Below, piece after piece: positions 11,601 to 23,588 of a DNA stretch of 64,000 bases. Both the position numbers and the translations under genes were made by a program. The notes beneath the pieces are model-generated. The model worked only from the letters and a program-made list of their open reading frames with translations, ran no database searches and was not told the origin of the DNA. The stretch is taken from assembly GCA_037892935.1 (NCBI GenBank), contig JAYXKI010000013.1:186001-250000 (forward strand), given 5' to 3'. Within the stretch, counting starts at the first letter, position 1. The number at the start of each line of letters is the position of its first letter. This DNA comes from Phlebopus portentosus. Its lineage: Eukaryota > Basidiomycota > Agaricomycetes > Boletales > Boletinellaceae.

Positions 11601-14160
11601 ATCCTTGACTACAATCAAAAAAGATCCCGTCGGCTTGAGCTCCCTTTATCTCTAGGACATAGGTCCTCCACTCACCCCCCGTCCGCCCACTTGTCCCACT
11701 ATAGCGTCGCATTGTTTGGATCACAGCTCTCGCGAACTCTTGTTGTACTCCTTTGACGAGTTGATTCCGATGAGTATTAATATTCTTTGATCGAATTCTA
11801 TCGGACAGCCTCGCTCCAGTGCCAGGTCAGTATCTTCCGTTCGTCTCTTCCGTTCTATCCTCTCCAAGTCGCTTACTCGTTTGCTCTGTTTCTTATAAAG
11901 TCTGCAAGCGACCGGGAGCGCGCTCCGACAACTATTACCTTGAATTATGTATTGCCGTCATCCGGCCCGCTCAGCTACCGTGAGCCAGACAGCGCCTGTA
12001 GAGACAGATCCCGGAGTTGCGCGTCTTGACGGATCTTATTCCTCGACTTCGGAAGTGCTTGAGCATGCTCTTTCCCCTCATCCGAAGGTCGTAAAGACTC
12101 CAACCACATTATTGGAGGATATGGGCATCCCGGAACCATACGAGAGGCAGTGTGGTAAACCACAGATCCCACGAGTCAGTGTGTGCAGTGCCTCTCTCTA
12201 TGCCTTCTCCCGCCTACTTATAGATACTTACCTCTTGCATCAGCAACGCGTCTCCTTTCTCCTTGAAGACACATTCCCAAATCCGACTATAACTGTTTTA
12301 GCATATAATATCCTTTCTTGGTTCGGTCCACACTTTATAAGGTGAGTGATTATGAGTCCTGGTCTCTTCGGAGACTTGCCCTCGTCGTATCTCACGTCTG
12401 GTCCGAGTCCACAGATAGATTACCTTGCTACGTTTACAGCCATTCCCCAGCCATCACAGCAAGACCAAAGGATGGCTGGGACGCATAATGACCCTGTTGT
12501 GAGTGTTTCTCTAAATCATCATTCCCCCGTTTTAGCCCACGATGCATGGTGTGTGAGCCAAGTGTTGTGGAGCAGCTATTCATGTCGTCTCTCCTCTTTC
12601 TGATTGTAATTGCTCAACAGGGACGCTACCTGATTCTGCGACCTCATATTGAGGATGGGATATCCACGGTTTGTTTTGTCCTTCTAATGTTTCCGCTAGC
12701 CGACGAGTGCTCAAAGTTTCGTACCTCCAGCTTACAGAGGTTCTACAGAAGGAGTCAAAACAACCGATTCCTGGAACCCAGACATGGGATATCGGCACAT
12801 TCGGCATGAATTCGAACGGCCTTGATAGGTCCAAGCGAAAAAGATCCCGTGGGAAACAGTCCTCGCCACGATATGCTAATGCTTCTTCTCGCGAGGAGAT
12901 GATTAACATCTCGAGCCGAAGGCATCATAACGATACCTTTCAGGATTCGGTCATACCGCTTGCGGTTGCCCACGCTAACGCCGAGTAAGCTTTCTTCTTG
13001 AACCTATTTCATCAACAACACTGATCATCATCCAACATCGCTTAGAGCTTCCAATCTCCATCGCGCTGCACAAAATCTCACGACACCTTCCAACTTGCAC
13101 CAGTCATTTGGACAAGCTGCGGACAGCATGTCAGGTAGCGCTTCATCTGTCAGATTCCCCCCTGCGACCTCTCTGGCCGACACGAGCCAAGCCTGCGAGG
13201 AGTTACGCATGCAACCAGACCAGTCCACGTCTGCAAATCGCAACGCACTGCAGCTCGATCTGTTTGCTGAGACTGGTGGGGCGATACATAGCTCTGCGGA
13301 TGGTGCATTTTCCTGGTCGGAGAGCAGCACTGGGAACCAGTCGATGATAACCTCTGAGCAACGCCAATACTCTGGCTCTCCTAGCGTTCCTAATCCTTCT
13401 CCTGAATGCAGGCATTCGCTAGTACCAGTCTTGGCCTTACGCTGTAAGATATGCGGTGAATGTGTCCCAGTGGATGAGCAAAGACCTATAATTACGCATA
13501 ACCATACAGGGCCATCGGTGAAGAACGATGGTCCCTACATGACCGGATGGTTTTGCCTCTGATATCAACGATCAAGGTTCCTCGCTGGAGACTCAATTCT
13601 CAACTAATGGTGTACCGAACATCACAGTTGTCTCTCCTGATGAACGCTCAATCCAGTCAATGTATGTCCACATCTACTCCACACACTGTTGATCTCAAGC
13701 TGATTTGCACCAAATCGAAATGACAGCCCTCCGCCTGACATGCACACGATGGATCACAGGTCTCAAATGAATGCACTACCACCTTTGTCGATCCCTGCCT
13801 ACACACACCTGAGGGAACCCCAATCCTCCATCCCCGGCTCGGTACGCAGTTCAGCATTACCTTATGAAATCATCCTGACTTGTCGATAGGCCTCTTCTTC
13901 AGGCAGCAGCGAGCTATTCTCGACGCCAGAGAGCGCGATGTCCTACTCCTTTCCATCTCCTTATTCTGATGTTGAGTTCATCAACGATTCTTTTCTGGCT
14001 TCTCGCATGTACCCCACGCAATATTAACGCCTGAAATTTTTCTTGGATCATTCTATTCACGGACGGATGGATGGAATTTGTCTATATGCTCATCCTGACC
14101 TGTCGTTCTTTGATCTTCTCCCTTTTTTCTAGTTTCGTTACTACAACCACTCCGCTCCTT
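8675..14160 (+). repeat. large direct tandem duplication, unit 2 (about 5.5 kb)
   Basis: Second copy of the segment described for 2495-8640, in the same orientation and separated from it by only a few tens of bases. Positions 8675-11950 contain no supported gene. The right-hand part carries the second copy of the duplicated gene, which has a frame break. The site matching the MITE insertion in unit 1 is unoccupied here, reading CTGGACAC at 11068-11075. Confidence 0.85.
12650..14027 (+). pseudogene. tandem-duplicated unknown gene, copy 2, frame-broken
   Basis: Second copy of the gene at 7074-8472, with exons about 12650-12984, 13046-13661, 13727-13841 and 13890-14027. The intron positions and phases match. 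Relative to copy 1 there is one extra base in or near the TTTT run at 13551-13554. It puts a TGA in frame at 13560-13562, while the downstream part continues in the original frame through the conserved [14 protein letters not shown] and FPSPYSDV segments to a TAA at 14025-14027. All other exon boundaries are intact, so this is either a recent pseudogene or an assembly indel. The 5' region (about 11947-12345) has an open frame that ends at a splice donor just after the peptide CGKPQIPR, but its link to the later exons is unresolved. Confidence 0.55.
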
Positions 14161-14395
14161 AGTTTCGTTTTCCTTTGCAAACTTACTTTCTCACCTTGCA
14201 TTTTCCTGTTAGATACTCAAGTTGGCACGCATTCGGCGTTCATGCTGTATTATTCTGTTTCTCGAGAGCGGAAGCATTATATGCTTATCTCTTTTCCTTC
14301 TTTCTCTTTCTCCACTTCTTGCATCTGATTTTTGTAGCATTATCCACCGAAGGTCACGCCTCTTTCTTGACATTTGCTATTGAAGAACAAACCAC
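14161..14395. other. pyrimidine-rich spacer, no gene
   Basis: T/C-rich sequence between the large duplication and the 376-bp tandem repeat. Two open frames here are driven by the composition bias and have no recognisable product. Confidence 0.5.
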
Positions 14396-14771
14396 ATTCC
14401 TTTATTTTCATAAGTTTCCTCTTCATTTATCCATAGTATAAATGCATGTCATTGCGCCTCCTGCAAGTACACAATATCTAGAGACCATAAACAACTGCTA
14501 CTATTATTCAGATCACGTAGGGCGTAGAAGTATGAGTATCGTGATTCTTACAACAACTACTAGAACGATGACTTCCGCTCGCACCGCGGCATTCCACTTG
14601 ATAACAGACCGAAGTTCACCGCCCGTGCCCCCTGAACAGTGCCTCCCCGCCACCTTGCTGCCTAAGCAATAGAACTGTCAGGTCAGGTGGTCGGTCGGTC
14701 CTTATTGTTTGGAGTGGGAGAACGTGTAAGTCTGTGTATTCCAGCATCTACTAGACCGCGCCTCGCTTCTC
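14396..14771 (+). repeat. 376-bp tandem repeat, copy 1
   Basis: This block is repeated immediately downstream with only a handful of substitutions, among them TAG versus TAC at about 14670 and CCC versus GCC at about 14628. An open frame starting ATGCATGTCATTGCGCC at 14442 spans most of it, but in this copy it ends at an early TAG. No known product. Confidence 0.95.
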
Positions 14772-15147
14772 ATTCCTTTATTTTCATAAGTTTCCTCTTC
14801 ATTTATCCATAGTATAAATGCATGTCATTGCGCCTCCTGCAAGTACACAATATCTAGAGACCATAAACAACTGCTACTATTATTCAGATCACGTAGGGCG
14901 TAGAAGTATGAGTATCGTGATTCTTACGACAACTACTAGAACGATGACTTCCGCTCGCACCGCGGCATTCCACTTGATAACAGACCGAAGTTCACCGCCC
15001 GTGGCCCCTGAACAGTGCCTCCCCGCCACCTTGCTGCCTAAGCAATACAACTGTCAGGTCAGGTGGTCGGTTGGTCCTTATTGTTTGGAGTGGGAGAACG
15101 TGTAAGTCTGTGTATTCCAGCATCTACTAGACCGCGCCTCACTTCTC
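14772..15147 (+). repeat. 376-bp tandem repeat, copy 2
   Basis: Nearly identical to 14396-14771 and directly adjacent, so a recent unequal exchange or replication slip is likely. The open frame from 14818 continues for 95 codons here because the TAG of the first copy reads TAC. Whether that frame is ever translated is unknown. It has no recognisable domain. Confidence 0.95.
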
Positions 15148-15201
15148 GTGTATTAGGGTAACAACGCCCTAAAGTGCATAATGCTGTCCTGAACGCCACA
15201 A

Positions 15202-16304
15202 CTAGTATCCCTCCTTATCTGCCCCTTCCGAGCCGGACGAAGAATCGGTTTCGCTTTCCGACGCAACGTCGAAAAACTCGTCGTCCGACACGCGGTCGAA
15301 CTTGCTATCCCCGCCCACTTCTGCTTTCTGGCCCCGCGAACTCTGTTTCTTGGCACCTGAAGGCGCTCCGCTCCTAGCCGGTTTCTGTTCTACAACATTT
15401 GACTGGAGTTTGGAAACTTTTCCAGTCGAAATCGAAGGACCACGGGCGCCGTTCCTGGCGTGGAGCTCGGGCTTCCCGCTAAGCTCCCCTGCAGCCATTT
15501 TGGACTTGATCTCGATTAACAGCTGCTCTCTTCGCGCATCCGTTTCAGATTCTGGAAGTTGCTGAGAGTCAGCGAGATCCGGATTTCGTTCGCTTTTCTC
15601 CTCGACGGCGGGAATAACGATATGTATTTCTCAAGTTTCGGATAATTCTGCATCGCATAACATGACGAACAAGTCATAAATCACATTGAGAGGTTTCGAA
15701 TGGAGAACACGACAACTTACCAGTATGTAGTTGAGCTGCGCTCGCAGCTCGAATAATGTTGTGTCCAGGTGCGCCGCCGACTCGCTTGATCCCGTTGCCA
15801 GCACTCCTTCAAGCATCTTTCTTGCCCTCTTTATTTTCCGCAGCACCTTTCTTCGTTCTAGAAAGCGGCATGAATCAAAGAAGGGCAATGTGTCGGTGCT
15901 CAATCCAGTGCAATAATACCGAGCTCGGTTTACATACCGAAGAATTTCACTTTATGATACCTCTTGCCATGTCGCGCTCCTTTCGCTTCAGCTCCGCAGT
16001 CCGTAAGTCTGACTCGAGCGACTTCAAGCGCCTTTCGGTCTCTACGCGTACATCCGCCGCGAGATTATCCTTCAGATTAGTGTGGGTTATAAATTTCTCC
16101 TATCCCGATTCGGTGAAGTTACATACGCACCTTCGCTAATAACCTGCGCGTCTGTCGTAACGCAGCTTTGAGCTTTTGAACACCGGGCAGTTCTGCCAAC
16201 GATTCATCTTTACTGCGGACCTTTCGTCGTTTCTTAACGCCGCGGTTTTCATGTATATTGCGTTGCATTGCCTCTCTAGATGGACCTGCACGTTCTGATC
16301 TCAT
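15202..16304 (-). CDS. EFG1: rRNA-processing protein EFG1-like, with two apparent frame breaks
   Basis: EFG1 is a nucleolar protein needed for early 18S rRNA maturation. Family hallmarks are seen in order: GPSREA near the start, LPGVQKLKAALRQTRRLLAK, then DNLAADVRVETERRLKSLE, RYHKVKFFE, KVLRKIKRARK, FELRAQLNYIL, NYPKLEKYISLFPP and an acidic tail. Exons are 16131-16304, 15938-16069, 15721-15857 and 15202-15647, with GT-AG introns at 16070-16130, 15858-15937 and 15648-15720. Two places do not keep frame. At about 15966-15969 the reading changes just before RYHKVKFF. At about 15607-15612 it changes just after the LFPP motif, and the rest (VEEKSERNPDLADSQQLPE...) lies in another frame to the TAG at 15202. 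Each would be repaired by a single base, so this is either a young pseudogene of an essential-type gene or, perhaps likelier, a sequence error. Confidence 0.8.
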
Positions 16305-16639
16305 CGTATATCGTAGTCGAGACTCTCGACCTCGAGATGAGACAATGTGTTAAAACTTAGAAGATGGGCGTGCGCGAGCATGACGTCTTAGTCACGTGAA
16401 CAGTTTACATAATTCCCATGAACAAAATATTTCGCTTGTATATTACATAATATTGTAGGTCCGAAACACCCGTTCATCAAGGACGGACCTACATGCAAAC
16501 ACAAGTAAAACCACCTGCACCCTGTGGCCACAGGTGTGGCCGATCCGCCCAGGATGACCCTAGATAAATACCATAGAAATCTGAACATAATACAGCGTGC
16601 GTAGAAAGCACTAGACTAGATCGATCCAAGGAAAAGCAT
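16305..16639. other. intergenic, no gene seen
   Basis: Space between the EFG1-like start codon and the 3' end of the first zinc-cluster gene. It probably holds the EFG1 promoter. A 66-codon open frame on the minus strand has no recognisable features. Confidence 0.5.
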
Positions 16640-17387
16640 CTACAATGGATCGGATTCGAACGCCATCGTGATCATGTCTGCAACATCGACCTCAGTCATT
16701 GACGCCTGCATCCTGCTAATAAATTCGGCCTATCGATTCAGATGAGGGTGTTTCAGATACCGATGGTATATATTCTGACATTGGTGGCTCACCCAAGGTC
16801 CGAGGTATTCAATGGGAGTGACAGGAATGAAGTTTCTATCGCATTTAGTCCTAAAGACCTGACAATGGTTGTTGACACCCATTCGGGCATGGATCACATC
16901 GATACACGCCCCACCGTCACAAGGCCTGGCGTACAATATCTGGCCAAAACGCTGCCGTTCATCATCAATAGAAGGTCTACGCGGCAGCGTTAGCCATGAC
17001 ATCGCCCGGTATGACAGGAGACGATGTGAGATACCTCTGAGACGTAAGTTGGCTCTAAAGGTTAGGGAAGTAAGCCAGAGGGATAACCGAGTTGAGAGGA
17101 AGTGAGCTTACAGAGTGTGCCTCCATAGGAAAACGAACGGGACTTGTCGTGTTCAGCAAGCTGCAGTCCTTCTTGAGCTTTATACAACGGTCACAAGCGA
17201 TGCCGTCTGATCCATTGCACTGCAGAAGCAAATAGGTCAGATGCTAAGAGACGGATAAGGCGAACGCCTGGACCTTCTGGTGTGCTTTCTTGCATTCCTG
17301 ACAATTCCCGTAGTTGCGGTGCTGAGCAGCGTAAGCGCGTGCAGTAGAGAACGCGCAGTAGGCAATTTCCGGTGTGGTCTGCGCCAT
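16640..17387 (-). CDS. mini Zn(II)2Cys6 protein A
   Basis: A complete five-exon model reads in frame: 17274-17387, 17112-17219, 17035-17054 (a 20-nt micro-exon), 16761-16976 and 16640-16712, about 152 residues. The zinc cluster spans exons 1-2: GNCQECKKAHQK, then CNGSDGIACDRCIKLKKDC, matching C-x2-C-x6-C-x7-C-x2-C-x6-C of fungal binuclear-cluster DNA-binding proteins. The C-terminal module (QRFGQILYA...HARMGVNNHCQVF...YLGPW, then MQASM) is shared with the gene at 22856-23588. No fungal-specific transcription-factor middle homology region follows, so function beyond probable DNA binding is unknown. The start at 17387 (MAQTTPEIAY) aligns with MSNCAYF of the relative. Confidence 0.65.
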
Positions 17388-20074
17388 GCTCGTCGATATC
17401 GGTCACGTCGTTTGGATTCAAGTCGCGGACGAGTACAGGTGCAGCGAGTGCGTGCGATCGTGATAAGGAAAGGCTACGATCCGTCTTTTATCCTCATGCA
17501 GGGTGTGACAGGCCAAAAAGGTCTCTAAAAGGCGAGTTTTCGACTGGAACAATGCGCAAAATACCGAAATGAAGTCATTCCGAAAGCTCCATTGTCAGGC
17601 GAAAACAATGCTCGGCACATCGCCGCTCTAGTCGAGTAAATGCTGCGGTAGAGCTTCCTAACCAGGCGATTGTCAAACTGGGAGATTCAGAGGCTGAATA
17701 AACGAATAATAGTACGCATGTAAATGCCCTGGGCGAGTGTTGATAACCGGAAGGAAGGTGCCGCACGCTCAGAAAGGAACTCAGAAAGGAAGTCGACCCC
17801 TCATGAGTCCGCCGCCTTGCTGGCGCAAAGACACAAGCAACTGTCGCCAGCTTCCGGTCGAAAATTAAAGATCGAGATACTAACATTCAGCGGTATGACC
17901 ATTCCGTGACAGAACCATCTATGCAGAACAAAAAATGAGCCACTGCCAGACAGCGAAGCTATATGGCGGAGCAGTACCACTTACACGCAGTTGGACATCC
18001 CCTCCAGACGAAGATGGGATGCATCATGAGGTCCGTTGTAGTGACACGGAGGCCGAAGGAAGTCGACACCGATTCGACGGGTACCTATGATGCATGGGTA
18101 GACTTATAATAGTACGCACTCCAAGGAAATCGATCCTATACGTACAACGCGTCCTAATATCGCTTCTCTTTCAGCCCATATTTCAATTCGACGTCGAATT
18201 CAGGTACACCGCTATCACGCCGCTCCAGCGAAAAAAGGAATCCGAAGTCGCAGATAAACATAAGCGCAATGCTCAAATTCATTTGCTTCCGTATCCCATT
18301 CGACTTGAAAGACCCTACACAAAAGGCAATTTGCGAGATCACAGAAGCGTACGGCATGCCGTTCCTTCAAAAAGGGGAACCATTCCGTTCAGTCGTTGCT
18401 TGACTACGATCATCCATGAGCAGAAGCCCAGCAGCTAGTAAACCCAGCTATTCAAGGCGCAGAATCTTCACATATCCTGGAGTGAAGGGCCCATCCTGTT
18501 GATGAGGTCCTCGTCACAGTTTACTAGGCTATCTGCCAAAAGGTCTGTTTTCAAAACAGAACAGCCGCTTGCGGATACTGCAAGTACCGAGAATTCTCGA
18601 ATGCTTATATTCGCCGATAAAAAGGTGAGCAAAGAACCGGCAATCTAGGAACTTGTGCTCACCATCGGAAAGAAGTTCAAATATCAGTCTGAGAAAGGGA
18701 GGCTGTACGAAGACATACTAGCCATCCTTCCAGACAAGGTTGTCAAAATTTCAGAGAGGATAGGTTCAATGACAAGTCCTCTTCGATCACTGGATGAGGA
18801 CATAATGACGATCGAAACTACCAAAGGGCAGTCTGCTCGCTGACTCTGAGCTAAAGGAAACCTTCGGAAGATGTATATGGGAATAGCAGGTGCAACTATA
18901 AGGAAGATGGGCGTTCAATACGTTGTTCGGGCAGAAAAGCATGCTTCTGACACTTACCGACCAAATGCCGTTCCATCAAATTTGAAAGACTGAAACCGTC
19001 GACGAGCGCGACCAGCATAATTCCGGAATTCCATCGTCACGTCATCAAGACCAGCTGGAGCTGTACCGAGTCCTGAACATTCCTCTGCCTGCCTTGGTCG
19101 ATGCATCTTGCCATAGCTTTCATCAGCCATCCCGACCATCATAGACCATGCCCCCGATTTATGTTTATGGTACGGTACACGTCTTCCGCGTTTTGGACGA
19201 TTGTGCAAAGGTTTCTAGAACGAGCGACATGGCCAACCAGGCTCTCCAGAGTGCGATTGAGGCGAAGGAGTTGTGTGGCTCAGATGAAGGAAAGCAAGGT
19301 GTCTTTTTTGCCTGACCCAGTGGAGACCGCACATCCCTGCCATTATTCACCGCGTCGCGTCGATCAATCACCAGCCTCAGTTTCTCTTTCGCCACCGCCA
19401 CCTCCTTTACAGCCAAAAAGCGCTCGAGATATCCTCGTTGTTAATATTTTCAAGCGATAAAGAGTACTTTCGTCTCGGATCCTTTCGCGATTATTTGACG
19501 ATCATCTCAAAGGTCAACCAGTATAGAATAGACAAATACTGCCGATGTTTGCGGTCTGTTCCTTTGAGGTAATCAGTAGAACCAGCGACGGTTCACTCGA
19601 TGACAATGCCCAGAACGAAGGGGCAACCAGCTGCTTGTTGGTTATGTTTAACGTCTAACTCCGTCGCTTGGACCGCAAGCTTTGGAGATTGGTGGCTGTC
19701 CAGACTCGTGCGGTCGCCCCACTTGGGCCAATTCTATTCTAATTGATGGAAACCAAAAATAGTGTTGGCGACTCTTAATATCGTCTGTTAATATTCGATG
19801 GTAACAAGAAATTTCGGTTTACTCTTCTGGTCGTATTTCTAAAGATTAATAGTTTCGGTTTCCTGGCTCCAGAGAGCGGGACACGGCGCACAATCGAGGA
19901 GAAAACGGTCGACGCCGTCTGAATACAAATCTCTTACGCAGGTACGTATCAGTTCATAGATCTGGAATTAGATAGCTCTTCATTAATTTCTTTGTTGTTC
20001 ACATTTAATCTATTTTTACACAGGTCTATTAGTCGCGCTTCTGTGATTCGTAATACAGCTGGCATTCTTTTCGT
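17388..20074. other. gene-poor stretch inside the zinc-cluster array
   Basis: About 2.7 kb with only short open frames. A minus-strand segment near 18950-19210 (ending YAGRARRRFQSFKFDGTAFGR before a GTAAGT) could be an exon of a decayed gene but joins to nothing I can define. No further cysteine cluster was found in it. Confidence 0.4.
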
Positions 20075-20089
20075 TTTCAAGCATTCAAA

Positions 20090-20849
20090 AACCGGTGTTG
20101 AGTCCTATGTCGGAGGACCACCATGTTTAGGGACCGAGACGTGCCTGCTGGACATGGTTTCGTCTGGGTGGGCCGATCATCATCTCCGTCTAATTCTTCC
20201 CTTTCTTCTTCTTCTCCTTCGGCATCTGACACGGAGACAGACAATGATAAGTGTCTGAAGAGCAGCAAAGAATTTTCAGGCTTATGTACTCACCGTTTCA
20301 CATTCGAGCTCGTGCGACACGCACCACTCGCATGGGATCGGTGGAATCATTTGGATCCTTTTACACTGCATCAAAATATCTGTCAACCAAGGTCCGTTTC
20401 TGCTTTTTTTTTCAGCAAAAATCATACTTTACGTCGAGCTTTCCTACAACTTTCGCAGGGGACCGGACGTTTTGGAGTTCCACTCGTGTTCGCCAGTGTA
20501 CTAAGAATAATAAGGGATAAATGGCTTCTCGTAAATTGAGTCCTGGTACAGACCTCGGAGTCTGGTGATCCGCTCTGTCCCACGCGTATGTGTGCGGATT
20601 CAAGTTCTGCAAGTTTAAGTCCTGCGAGCTGGGAATTGCGACACTCATGTAAGTCGGGTTCTGAAGACTCAAGTTCTGCTCGTTCAAATATTGATAGAAT
20701 GCAGAATGGTAGCTCGGAAATCGGTGATTCGGAAATTGGTCGATGGAGTTTGGTGAGGTAGCACTCTGATGACTCGGCTGATGGACATCCTTATCCGTAG
20801 GGTCCCTGCTCTGCTGTGCTTGCACCCAGTTAGCGTGGTTAGACGTCAT
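20090..20849 (-). CDS. mini Zn(II)2Cys6 protein E
   Basis: Exons 20554-20849, 20428-20500, 20294-20365 and probably 20090-20225 keep frame with GT-AG introns. Residues 1-98 are Asn/Gln/Ser-rich (MTSNHANWVQAQQSRDP...). The cluster reads VPCESCRKARRK, intron, CKRIQMIPPIPCEWCVSHELEC, that is C-x2-C-x6-C-x10-C-x2-C-x6-C. It is closest in form to the loci at 27730-28105 and 26883-27050. The last exon is uncertain. In phase it gives a short lysine-rich tail (MPKEKKKGKN), while another frame gives an acidic tail (DAEGEEEEREELDGDDD). The protein would be about 165 residues with no effector domain. Confidence 0.6.
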
Positions 20850-22855
20850 GAAGGCAACACTCGTGTTAATCTTGAAAGCTGAGTGAGTGAAGAATCGTTC
20901 TATCCGGTGTGGCTCACTACGTTGGACAGAAGAAGGCTGGATGATGTCGTCGAAGGTGTCAGAACTTCGTAAACTATATACTGTATACAAGATCGCCTTG
21001 AAAGACCCAGAAGGAGAAATAAAGAGCAGATCACGATCTATGTCCATCGTCTCGCGCGCTACGTAGCCGACTCTGTACTTTGAAAGGCGCAAACTTATCG
21101 GAAGGATCCTGGAATTGAGCATCCGACGTCAGCGCTCTCCCCAGATATCCTTACCGTTTTACGTAAATCCGGCCCTCTGAGGCGCTAAGTAACAGAAACA
21201 GTAAACGCCGTCGTGCAGCGAGAACAAAGGGACATTCAATGTCTCATAGTACTCGTCTACAAGGTCGGCCCTAACTCATGAATTAGGCTTAACCCACGCC
21301 AAATTTCTCATTCGCAAAACTCATATTATAGGAGAAGTGATATAGCCGAAGCTTTCAGAAAGTGCGCGCCAAGCTTCAATGCATTGTGGCGCTGGCCGTC
21401 TTGAAAGAGCCGGAACGATGATCACTCCTGTAAGAATCATTCCACGTTACTCGAATTGTCAGGATTCAATTGGGCAGCCGACTAATAATTTCGCCTCGAA
21501 CCACCCGCACCCGGAAACGGGTAGCCGCAGGGATCGTTTGGAACGGATCAGGAACTTAAGACGGTCGGACAATGACCTCCGAATGCTTCTGATTGAATCC
21601 GCAACGCACCTCGGAACGTGTTGAAAGTATTGGAGGTTTCCAAAAGCAGCAAATCCCGCTTTTACGGGTAGAAGGCCGAAAAAGATGCAAGTAGCCTCGT
21701 AATCTCCACTCGAAGCGGGCCGCACTAACCAAGATGGTTCGCTCAGGGTAAGGGCTGCCAAGTACCCTTTAGTGGTTCCTTCAGATCTGGGGGAAGTCAA
21801 TCTCACGCCTCGTGGAGGAGAGAAGAAGAGTCACAGATCGGAACAGGGACTTCTTATTTACAGACCCAGCGTGGAGGTAAGGGCTGTGGCTGGAAATCCA
21901 TATAAGCCATGACTGGAAAGGTCCTCAAGTTCATCAGCACGGGTCACGCCGTGTTACTCCAAATAATGGTATGTTATCCTAAAAGTATTCCGGCATTTTT
22001 TTCAGATGCGAGATTTCATTCGGAGCGTGAAGGGTCTATTCCTGTTGGGTGGCGGCGAATCCGCACGATTTTATATTTCCTTTTGTGCGTCGAACCGCAT
22101 TCTCGCATTAAAGACCCAGAGACAAGGGCTCTCGGGACCTCCTGAACATCTTGAGTCACGAATACAGTATCTCGAATCAAATAAGTTACGTCGACTGTTG
22201 CGCGAACATCGGAACAGTGGATGATTTTGAAAAGAACCCTCTTTCTCGCCTGATCGTTTCCGTATAATGCCCTCTGCACGACTCTCAAGCTATGGGCGGA
22301 CAGCTGACCTAGGGTGGAAGAATTATAAGGCTTTGTGAAGTTATTTAAAACAAGCCACGTCGAGGCGGTTTCGTAACCTCGTAGCGTCGTCAAAGTAGCA
22401 GCTCCGGTTCAATCCTAGGTTGGAATGATAAAGACTGAGTAGGCTTAGTCTAGTACTCCACTTTCCTCATGGAGCGTCGTCAAACTCAATCAAGGGATTC
22501 GGGAGTACAAAGGATAGAAAGGTCACATCTAATGATTCTTCCTTTGGAAAAAAACTCTAGGTCCAGGCCTCAAGGCGGAGATAAGTGAGCAATGTACTTA
22601 CGTTAGTGGCCACGCGGAGTTCCTATTACTTGTAGGTGTAAACATCTATTGTACCACATCCAGAAAGCTCTCCATTTAAACGGCACACATTATACCATTT
22701 TTCTTTCCCTCGACATCGTTCTGTGCAATATAGAGATAAAGATTCATTTTATTCATAGTAATTAGTAATCCAACCAATTACAGTGTACTCTCATCACAGG
22801 CCCTGCCTGCGATACGCCAATAAAGGACGAAGACATCATATGCATAGAAGATTGT
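20850..22855. other. gene-poor stretch inside the zinc-cluster array
   Basis: About 2 kb between two zinc-cluster genes. Open frames at 21459-21806 and 22016-22393 (minus) have no domain signature, splice context or repeats that I can support. Confidence 0.4.
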
Positions 22856-23588
22856 TTACATTGTGGCCAATTGCTCCGCACAGGTTTCCATATCCTGGAT
22901 GTGCACAGTGGCCATCGAAGCTTGCATTCTATTCAAGTATTCATCCTGATCGAGAATCATGAAATAACGCAATCTTCGTATCAGATGCTGATGATGGATG
23001 ATGAATCAATCGAGGCTTACCCAAGTGCCCAGATAAACTGGCATAGCAACCGGCTTGTTGTCCTTGTCGCATCGAGACTTGAAGACTTGGTTGTGTCCAT
23101 TCACGCCCATCCTCACATGAGTGATCTCGACTAGTCCGTTGTCATCGATCGGCAAGATGTAAAGGATGACGCCAAATCGCTGGACGTCCTCTTCAACAGG
23201 AGAGCTTGAAAGCGCCAAGGTTGAGCCAGTCGTGAAGTATAGGAGAGACAAGAAACCTGAAGAGAAGTCGTTACCTCTGCACTTCACATCCAGCCTGTCA
23301 ACGAAAAGTAAGACGAAGTACGAGGTGCAGTTGACAGAGGGAGTTACCGATTCCGCGTTGAGACCCGCAGAGTCTACCAAACTGCATATCTTATTGTAGC
23401 GAGCGCACCGCTTGCAGCCGCCACTATCAGATCGATCACACTAAAATGCATGGGTCAGTCAGAACTTATAGCGGCAGCGTTAGTTAGACCTTCTACCTTT
23501 GACGAGCCTTCTTACACTCGGAGCAGTTCTTGTGGTTCCGACGCTGAGCTGCATAGCTACGCCCAGTGAAATATGCACAATTTGACAT
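22856..23588 (-). CDS. mini Zn(II)2Cys6 protein B, possible 1-base break
   Basis: Close relative of the gene at 16640-17387. Exons are 23497-23588, 23348-23440, 23275-23294 (again exactly 20 nt) and 23021-23204, with a last short exon ending at the TAA at 22856. The cluster reads NCSECKKARQ, intron, CDRSDSGGCKRCARYNKIC. The downstream module is EDVQRFGVILYILPIDDNG...HVRMGVNGHNQVF...YLGTW, then MQASM. At the first splice donor the exon ends CAAAG rather than the CAGAAG of the relative, so the frame is one base short of entering the next cysteine exon. The last exon also does not join in phase. It is therefore a recent pseudogene or carries assembly errors. Confidence 0.6.

Noticed and set aside
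14442..15105. The two MHVIAPPAST frames as a duplicated small gene
   Set aside because: The frame is interrupted in one copy and the near-identity covers the whole 376-bp unit rather than only the frame, so selection on protein is not shown.
20412..21122. 236-codon minus-strand frame taken as one protein
   Set aside because: It reads through an intron and the zinc-cluster donor; splicing at 20553 and 20427 gives a coherent Zn(II)2Cys6 protein instead.
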